Below, in pieces: positions 6,220 through 10,595 of a DNA stretch of 10,595 bases. The notes beneath the pieces were generated by a model, which worked only from the letters and a program-made list of their open reading frames with translations, was not told the DNA's origin and did no database searches. Every line of letters starts with the position of its first letter. Within the stretch, counting starts at the first letter, position 1. The position numbers and the translations under genes were made by a program. This DNA is from UBA10205 sp035289625 (GTDB lineage Archaea > Iainarchaeota > Iainarchaeia > Iainarchaeales > Iainarchaeaceae), in the NCBI GenBank assembly GCA_035289625.1, contig DATDWP010000011.1, forward strand, positions 1-10,595, in the 5' to 3' direction.

Positions 6220-7683
6220 TCATTCCATCACCAAAGGCGTTTTTCGAAGCCACGCTAAATCATCAGAGAACAAATACCTAATGTCATTTATCCCGAGTTT
6301 GAACATTGCAAGCCTGTCAATTCCAATTCCCCACGCTATTGCTTGGCCTTTTATTCCAAGATTTTCTAATATTTCCGGGCGAAACATTCCTGCGCCTCCG
6401 AGTTCTACCCATCCGAGTTTTGGGTGTTTTGCCGAGAGCTGCACCGAGGGCTCTGTAAATGGGTAATAATCGGGTATGAATTTTACTTCGCTAGCGCCTG
6501 CAATTTCTTTCGCGAATTGTTCTAGTACTCCTAAAAGGTGGCCAAAATTGAGATCATCGCCGATAATGAACCCGTCTGTTTGGTTAAATTCAATTAGATG
6601 TGTAGCGTCAAGTACGTCTGGCCTAAAGCATCTTGCAATTGCAAAATATTTTCCCGGGGATTGCACTCCTTTTGTTAATTGCCTTGCGCTGTGCGCTGTT
6701 CCGTGCGCCGCTGGCATTACTTTTTGTGCAATTTCTTCAAGCCAGTTATAGCCCCATCCGCTCGAAAGTGAAACTCCTCCACTTTCATGTGCGGCTTTTA
6801 TTGCCTGCACACTTTTTCTGTCGGAAATTTTTCCGTGTGTTGGTTTTTTGAGTTGGTATGTGTCTGTCCAGGTTCGTGCGGGATGGTTTTGTGGTTGGAA
6901 GAGCACATCAAAATTGTAGAATTCGTGCACAATTAGGGGAGATTCCATTTCTTTAAATCCAAGTTCAGTTAGCTTGCGCCTGATGATATTTAGGAATTGT
7001 ATGTAGGGCTGTTTTTTTCCGATGTAGGTAGTTGGCACCTGGCCTAGTACATTATATGCGCGCTGTGAGGAAATTTTCATGCTTCGTACTTGTTCTCCTT
7101 GCGCCGTAATTGAAATTTTTCTCTCAATTTCTTCTTTTTCATGTGCTAACCCTCGTGTAATGAGTTCTTTTGCTGCTCGCAAATCCTGCGTTGAACCGCT
7201 TTGCGATATTTCCAAAAGTGCTTTTTCATCAGGGGTTTTTGTTTGTAAAAATTCCTTTCCCACTTCTGTTAATTCAAGTGTTGGCTGTGGCTCTTTTAAA
7301 ATTATTATAAATGCGGATCTTTTATTTGTCCCAAGCGCTGCGTTAAATTCCTGGGGCAAAAGGCCAGCTTGTTCTTGCGCTTCTTTAAATGCCATTTTCC
7401 CTTTTAAGAAAAGTGCATCAAGCATTCTTCTCTCAGGCATTCCTTGCTCTAGTGATTTTTTCCCATTAGCTGTTAGAAAGAGTTTTTTTGCGCGCGATTC
7501 ACTAACTTGCGCAAGCCCCTTTTCAGATAGCCAGCTAGCTGATCTTCTAACAGAATCAATGTTAAGCCCGCTTTTTGTGGCAACTTCTTGGAGTGATTGC
7601 AAGTTGCTAGATAGGGCGTTTAGGGTCTTTTTTTCTATTTCACTCAAAGATTGCGCAGTGCTCTCAATGCCCATTAAAACCAC
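6220..7683 (-). CDS. pheS: Phenylalanyl-tRNA synthetase alpha subunit
   Basis: This is the catalytic subunit that activates phenylalanine and transfers it to tRNA-Phe. The 487 residues carry N-terminal winged-helix tRNA-binding modules (about 10-200), typical of the archaeal/eukaryotic PheS, and then the class II core. Core signatures are NHPARTWTDTYQL (266-278), motif 2 ARCFRPDVLDATHLIEFNQ (350-368), YYPFTEPSVQL (406-416), and motif 3 with WGIGIDRLAMF (451-461). Residues 326-334 read AHGTAHSAR where I recall RTHTT followed by SAR or similar in other archaea, a local variant rather than a lost motif. The first codon is GTG at 7683, placed 26 bases from a TATA-like element (7705-7713), which suggests a leaderless start. 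An in-frame ATG at 7674 (MGIEST) is the alternative. pheT follows after 132 bases. Confidence 0.95.
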   Translation of the reverse strand: MVLMGIESTAQSLSEIEKKTLNALSSNLQSLQEVATKSGLNIDSVRRSASWLSEKGLAQVSESRAKKLFLTANGKKSLEQGMPERRMLDALFLKGKMAFKEAQEQAGLLPQEFNAALGTNKRSAFIIILKEPQPTLELTEVGKEFLQTKTPDEKALLEISQSGSTQDLRAAKELITRGLAHEKEEIERKISITAQGEQVRSMKISSQRAYNVLGQVPTTYIGKKQPYIQFLNIIRRKLTELGFKEMESPLIVHEFYNFDVLFQPQNHPARTWTDTYQLKKPTHGKISDRKSVQAIKAAHESGGVSLSSGWGYNWLEEIAQKVMPAAHGTAHSARQLTKGVQSPGKYFAIARCFRPDVLDATHLIEFNQTDGFIIGDDLNFGHLLGVLEQFAKEIAGASEVKFIPDYYPFTEPSVQLSAKHPKLGWVELGGAGMFRPEILENLGIKGQAIAWGIGIDRLAMFKLGINDIRYLFSDDLAWLRKTPLVME

Positions 7684-7704
7684 TCATATTGGTATGGGAG
7701 AATA

Positions 7705-7714
7705 GGATTAAAAG
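7705..7714. promoter_or_regulatory. TATA-like element shared by pheS and nob1
   Basis: GGATTAAAAG reads CTTTTAATCC on the other strand. Its centre is about 26 bases from the pheS GTG codon to the left. Used rightward, it would start nob1 RNA near 7736, with an 18-nt leader containing GAGG. Only 70 bases separate the two genes and no second A/T-rich site is evident, so one element may serve both directions. Confidence 0.4.
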
Positions 7715-7726
7715 GTTTGAAGCAGC

Positions 7727-7746
7727 CTTTTTCTTTGAGGAAAAAG
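7727..7746 (+). promoter_or_regulatory. Small hairpin in the nob1 leader
   Basis: CTTTTTC (7727-7733) pairs perfectly with GAAAAAG (7740-7746) around a six-base loop. It ends seven bases before the ATG and places GAGG at the loop edge. If transcription starts near 7736 the 5' arm is outside the RNA, so the effect is uncertain. Confidence 0.3.
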
Positions 7747-7753
7747 TGGCATT

Positions 7754-8167
7754 ATGATCTATCTGCTTGATGCGGCCGCGCTTTTGAACGATGAGTCATT
7801 TTCATTTAATATAAAGGACAAGTACTATACTACTTCACAAGTTTTTGATGAGTGGAAGGATTTTAGGAGCAAATCGCTTGCGCAAAACGCTTTTTCAACA
7901 GGCTCGCTTATAATCCAGGATCCATGCCAGCTCTCCATTCAGAAAACTTTTGAAAAATCAGGGCAATCAAATACAGTGCTAAGCGACCCTGATATTTCAA
8001 TTGTCGCGCTTGCAGCAGAATTCAAAGAACGTGGGGAGAAATTCATTGTAATCACTGATGATTATAGCGTGCAGAACGTTTTGAAAAAAATCAACGTCAA
8101 ATTCATAGGTGTTGCGCAGGGAGAAATTAAAAAGCACAGGGATTTTTCAAAAAAGCGCCATAGCTAA
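7754..8167 (+). CDS. nob1: Nob1-type PIN-domain endoribonuclease lacking the zinc ribbon
   Basis: Nob1 trims the 3' end of pre-16S rRNA during small-subunit maturation. The 137 residues follow the Nob1 PIN layout: LLDAAALL with Asp 6; YYTTSQVFDEWKD with Glu 33; LSDPDISIVALAAEF with Asp 78/80; and ITDDYSVQNVLKKINV with Asp 102/103. The TTSQVFDEWKD and TDDYSVQNV signatures are closer to Nob1 than to VapC toxins, and no antitoxin gene lies beside it. Archaeal Nob1 normally continues into a four-cysteine zinc ribbon. Here the protein ends about 17 residues after the last PIN strand with a basic tail (KKHRDFSKKRHS) and contains a single Cys (58). Loss of the ribbon is probably genuine because the stop is clean and the next gene ends one base away. 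The gene is divergent from pheS. Confidence 0.85.
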   Translation: MIYLLDAAALLNDESFSFNIKDKYYTTSQVFDEWKDFRSKSLAQNAFSTGSLIIQDPCQLSIQKTFEKSGQSNTVLSDPDISIVALAAEFKERGEKFIVITDDYSVQNVLKKINVKFIGVAQGEIKKHRDFSKKRHS

Positions 8168-8168
8168 T

Positions 8169-8948
8169 TTATTTGTCAAGATCAATGTTTAGGTCATCTT
8201 CAACCCGTTTTGAACTAAGGTCTGAGTGCTCGACAAGGTAGTCTTCAAGGCCTTGCTCGAGTTCTTCCCTTTTGATATATACAAGTACTAGCAATACTAT
8301 TGCAAATGCTGCAATAAGATATACATTTGAAATCCCGTTTACAATATCATTGTTCCGGGGGGCAATTGGTTTGAAGATCCTATATTGCACGCTAAGAGAG
8401 TTGCTCTGAAGGCCCTGCAGCGTGATTTTGTTTCCTTCGACTTTAACTTTTGTAGGTAGGCGTGTTGCATCCACTTCGCTATTTAGTGGAAGATTTATTT
8501 CAACGCTCATATGTTCAGGTATTGCAAGTGTTCCTGCTTCATTGAATGCTGCAAATTGCTTGTTATCTATTATGAAAAAATCCGTGCGCTGCTCTTCTGC
8601 CAGTAATCTTGCAAGCCTATCTGTTAGTTGGTATTCTAGGGTAATTGTTCTTGAGCTCTCATCAAAAGTTATTGATGATGTGTTGATTTTATTTCCCGCA
8701 ACTTCTCCAAAATGCGGGTAGAAAAAATCATAATCGACCTGCCAGGCAAGAAGGCTTGACGAATTGTCAAGGGCGTCTTGTTTGAATTGTTCAAATTCAA
8801 ACGGGCTGCTAAATTGCAGGGCATAATTTTCCGTGACAATTGCCTTTCCATCAGAATCTACATTTGCTATGATGTGGATATTCTCAGTTGTAAGTGAAAA
8901 TGCTGCAGGCAAGAGTGCAAGGAGGCAAAACAAAAAAATCTTTTGCAT
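8169..8948 (-). CDS. Signal-peptide membrane protein with large outer domain, unknown function
   Basis: The 259-residue product is not a family I can name. Residues 1-18 are a typical signal peptide (MQKIFLFCLLALLPAAFS). Residues about 19-205 form an extracytoplasmic domain rich in predicted beta strands, with alternating strand-like stretches such as ITLEYQL and VEINLPL. Its opening (IHIIANVDSDGKAIVTENYALQF) recalls the outer domains of DUF2207-like archaeal and bacterial membrane proteins, though the resemblance is loose. One membrane helix covers about 207-225, followed by an acidic cytoplasmic tail of some 34 residues. The start at 8948 is supported by a TATA-like stretch centred 25 bases upstream; an ATG at 8964 is out of frame. 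It ends one base from the nob1 stop and diverges from the metallo-beta-lactamase-fold gene. Confidence 0.8.
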   Translation of the reverse strand: MQKIFLFCLLALLPAAFSLTTENIHIIANVDSDGKAIVTENYALQFSSPFEFEQFKQDALDNSSSLLAWQVDYDFFYPHFGEVAGNKINTSSITFDESSRTITLEYQLTDRLARLLAEEQRTDFFIIDNKQFAAFNEAGTLAIPEHMSVEINLPLNSEVDATRLPTKVKVEGNKITLQGLQSNSLSVQYRIFKPIAPRNNDIVNGISNVYLIAAFAIVLLVLVYIKREELEQGLEDYLVEHSDLSSKRVEDDLNIDLDK

Positions 8949-8967
8949 ATGGATAGAATATCATTTG

Positions 8968-8977
8968 TTTAATTCTT
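8968..8977 (-). promoter_or_regulatory. TATA-like element of the 8169-8948 membrane-protein gene
   Basis: The minus strand reads AAGAATTAAA, centred about 25 bases before the ATG at 8948. No ribosome-binding site precedes that ATG, so a leaderless mRNA is likely. Confidence 0.45.
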
Positions 8978-9026
8978 AAACATTGCTCTGCCTTTTTTTC
9001 GCCCAATTTTTTTAGGGGGAGCAGCC

Positions 9027-9034
9027 TTATATAT
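9027..9034 (+). promoter_or_regulatory. TATA box of the 9064-9750 gene
   Basis: TTATATAT is the clearest TATA box in the window. Transcription would start near 9056, leaving a leader of about eight bases (around TAGGACG) before the ATG at 9064. It probably drives the downstream basic-protein gene as well. Confidence 0.6.
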
Positions 9035-9063
9035 CCTCGAAGTGTTTATTTCTAGGTAGGACG

Positions 9064-9750
9064 ATGAAGGTTCAGTTTCTGTGGCATTCTTTTTTTAGGA
9101 TCTCCTTTCAGGGGGTAAATATCCTGATTGATCCATTTGTGGAAATTCCTGCGGGGGAAAATTCATTCAAGATGAGTTCAAAGTGCCCATCGGAAGCTAC
9201 AAAAATAAATAATGTGGATGTGATTTGTGTTAGCAATGAACATTTTGACCATTTTGATAAGCAGTTTGTTGAAATGGTTGCAAAGCGCGACAGTGCAACT
9301 GTTGTCGGGCACGAATCAGTTCTAGCCGAACTTGCAATCCCTGCAAATTTAAAGCACAATGTCAAAGTTGGGGAGAAATTTAGCCTGCGTGGAGTTAATA
9401 TTTCAGTTCGCGGCGCCCACTATCCGAATTCTTTTTACCCTTTGAGTTTTTGTTTTTCAAAAGATGGCGAGACCCTCTTTTTTGCAGGGAACACCGCACT
9501 TATGGATTCGTTTTCTGAAATAAAAAGCGATGTTGCAATACTTCCTATCGGCGGGAACTCTACAATGGATGTAATAGATGCGGTGAGGGCAACAAAAACC
9601 ATGAAACCAAAATACGTAATTCCGATGCACTACAATTCTTTTGATACAATCCTAGCTGATCCTGTTGAATTCAAATCAAGGATTGAGAAGAGCATTCTCA
9701 AAACAATTCCAGTGATTTTAAAGCCAGGGCAGATTTTCAAAACGCCGTAG
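9064..9750 (+). CDS. UPF0173-like metallo-beta-lactamase-fold protein with altered metal site
   Basis: The 228 residues match the UPF0173 group of predicted metal-dependent hydrolases, with FLWHSFFRI (5-13), LIDPF (21-25), GAHYP (117-121), ILPIGGNSTM (159-168) and IPMHYNSF (186-193). In this fold metals are held by a THxHxDH motif, a later His, a GDT Asp and the last His. Here the first motif reads SNEHFDH, so the first His is Asn 58 while His 60, Asp 62 and His 63 remain. The GDT position reads AGNTAL, with Asn 143 for the bridging Asp. His 119 and His 189 are present. Two neutral Asn residues where ligands are expected suggest a one-metal or non-hydrolytic protein; the substrate is unknown even for normal members. 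The basic-repeat gene follows after 19 bases, probably in the same transcript. Confidence 0.9.
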   Translation: MKVQFLWHSFFRISFQGVNILIDPFVEIPAGENSFKMSSKCPSEATKINNVDVICVSNEHFDHFDKQFVEMVAKRDSATVVGHESVLAELAIPANLKHNVKVGEKFSLRGVNISVRGAHYPNSFYPLSFCFSKDGETLFFAGNTALMDSFSEIKSDVAILPIGGNSTMDVIDAVRATKTMKPKYVIPMHYNSFDTILADPVEFKSRIEKSILKTIPVILKPGQIFKTP

Positions 9751-9769
9751 GGATTTTTTTGGTGAATCA

Positions 9770-10504
9770 ATGAAACCCAATCCAAAAAGGCTTGGAGTGT
9801 TAAAGTACCGCGCCTGGGCGTACAAAAATCAAGTTGGGCGGGCAAAGGCGGTATTGCAAAAGCTTAATTCTGCAAGGCGTGTAAGGGGCCTGCCGGAACT
9901 TACTTCTGAAAATATTGCAAACTTGTCAGCAGGGGCAGTAAAAACAACCAGAAAAGAACTTGGGCATTTGCCGTCTGCTGATGTTGAAAGGGAATCAAAA
10001 AGGATTCATGCGCGCCTTGTCAGGAAAACACCGGAAGGCGCTGCTATCCATAAAGCTACACGGCAAAAATATGAAAAAAGTGAAAAAGGGAAGGCCACTT
10101 CTAAATCTGCAAAAGAAGCCTATAGGCAGACTGCTGCATATGTGCAGGTCCAGGAAAGATATATTAAAAGTGAAAAGTTCAAGCAGACTAGAAAGAAATA
10201 TCTTGGAAAAAAGCGCAAGGGCAGCATGCAGAAACCTATTTCAAAAAAACCTAAGAAAGCGACACCACGCAGTTATAGAAAATACGCCACCAGTTTTAAG
10301 GGCGCTCAAAGAAGTGCCAGACGGCTCCAAATGCAAGCAAATGCAGTTGCGGATTTTTACGCGCATTCTACAAGACCACTGTCGCCTGATGAGGAAATGA
10401 TGAGAAAAGAAGAGGGGTTTTATGCTAAGTTTATAGACCCTCAAAATGAAAAAGTACGGGGTGCCGTTAATTCTCTTCCTTTACACCTGACTTCGCCACT
10501 TTGA
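9770..10504 (+). CDS. Highly basic protein with short Tyr/Lys/Ser-rich repeats
   Basis: The 244-residue product is strongly lysine- and arginine-rich, with no signal peptide or membrane segment. Residues about 1-65 look helical. Residues 101-144 hold degenerate repeats anchored on Tyr 101, 118, 131 and 144: KYEKSEKGKAT, AYRQTAAYVQV and RYIKSEKFKQT, with spacings of 17, 13 and 13. Repeats of the YxxSxKGKA kind occur in poorly described basic proteins and beside some homing-endonuclease-like domains, but no nuclease motif is visible here. Residues 145-170 are almost entirely Lys, Arg, Ser and Pro. The composition suggests nucleic-acid binding; I cannot assign a function. The start is supported by GGTGA at 9761-9765. 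The gene sits 19 bases past the metallo-beta-lactamase-fold gene, across a run of seven T (9754-9760) that could weaken co-transcription. Confidence 0.8.
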   Translation: MKPNPKRLGVLKYRAWAYKNQVGRAKAVLQKLNSARRVRGLPELTSENIANLSAGAVKTTRKELGHLPSADVERESKRIHARLVRKTPEGAAIHKATRQKYEKSEKGKATSKSAKEAYRQTAAYVQVQERYIKSEKFKQTRKKYLGKKRKGSMQKPISKKPKKATPRSYRKYATSFKGAQRSARRLQMQANAVADFYAHSTRPLSPDEEMMRKEEGFYAKFIDPQNEKVRGAVNSLPLHLTSPL

Positions 10505-10514
10505 GAATCAGATA

Positions 10515-10568
10515 AAGGTTACCTGCTGCAAATGTATTTGGTGATAAAATGCAGCAGAATGTAACCTT
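10515..10568 (+). promoter_or_regulatory. Strong hairpin over the start of the right-edge gene
   Basis: AAGGTTAC (10515-10522) pairs with GTAACCTT (10561-10568), and TGCTGCA (10524-10530) pairs with TGCAGCA (10550-10556), giving 15 base pairs broken by an internal loop of 1 and 4 bases. The 19-base terminal loop holds GGTGA (10540-10544), and the stem takes in two bases of the ATG at 10549. It could control initiation of the partial gene. It could also be the terminator of the basic-protein gene, although no T tract follows. Confidence 0.6.
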
Positions 10569-10595
10569 CAGTATAGGAAGTATCGGAATAGTGGA
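10549..10595 (+). CDS. Start of an unidentified gene, cut by right edge
   Basis: An ATG at 10549 follows GGTGA with four bases between, the same kind of ribosome-binding site as the basic-protein gene. The frame stays open to the edge and reads MQQNVTFSIGSIGIV. Fifteen residues are too few to name a family. The gene starts 44 bases after the preceding stop and would be the next gene of the same rightward group. Its start codon and the first seven codons lie partly inside a strong hairpin. The frame could be chance, because 47 bases are often open, but the ribosome-binding site raises the odds. Confidence 0.45.
   Translation, partial: MQQNVTFSIGSIGIV

Noticed and set aside
7754..8167. VapC toxin of a toxin-antitoxin pair
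   Set aside because: There is no small antitoxin gene upstream, the gap to pheS is 70 bases, and the TDDYSVQNV signature points to Nob1.

Overview
The window is archaeal. It encodes an Orc1/Cdc6 initiator, a replication factor C large subunit, the archaeal/eukaryotic forms of both phenylalanyl-tRNA synthetase subunits, and a Nob1-type rRNA-processing PIN nuclease. Promoters look archaeal (TATA boxes about 26 nt before start codons), and the few Shine-Dalgarno sites fit an archaeal 16S tail (GAGGTGA, GGTGA). Genes are compact, genome GC looks moderate, Nob1 is short and several small membrane proteins are unfamiliar. Together these suggest a reduced-genome archaeon of the DPANN type (Diapherotrites or Micrarchaeota-like), but that placement is an inference from gene style, not from a marker tree.

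Left region (1-1503, minus strand). This is a co-directional run from one TATA box near 1498. In transcription order it holds a 98-residue three-helix membrane protein, a winged-helix DNA-binding domain tethered to the membrane with a cysteine-bearing outer tail, and a pilin-like or signal-anchored protein that runs off the left edge. The run looks like an envelope operon with its own membrane-bound regulator.

Intergenic block (1444-1866). About 420 bases have no convincing gene but are rich in repeats and hairpins. They lie directly upstream of cdc6, where archaeal replication origins are often found. The block could hold an origin, a structured RNA, or both.

Information-processing core (1867-8167). 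cdc6 and rfcL run rightward, each with its own TATA box and probably leaderless. rfcL meets pheT tail to tail with overlapping stop codons. pheS and pheT run leftward. The 132-base gap between them has a second promoter and an inverted repeat that could hide the pheT ribosome-binding site. Divergent from pheS is nob1, which has the PIN domain but no zinc ribbon.

Right region (8169-10595). A signal-peptide membrane protein runs leftward and ends one base from nob1. Divergent from it, an UPF0173-type metallo-beta-lactamase-fold protein lacks two of the usual metal ligands. It is followed, probably in the same transcript, by a very basic protein with short Tyr/Lys/Ser-rich repeats. A strong hairpin then covers the start of a further gene cut by the right edge.
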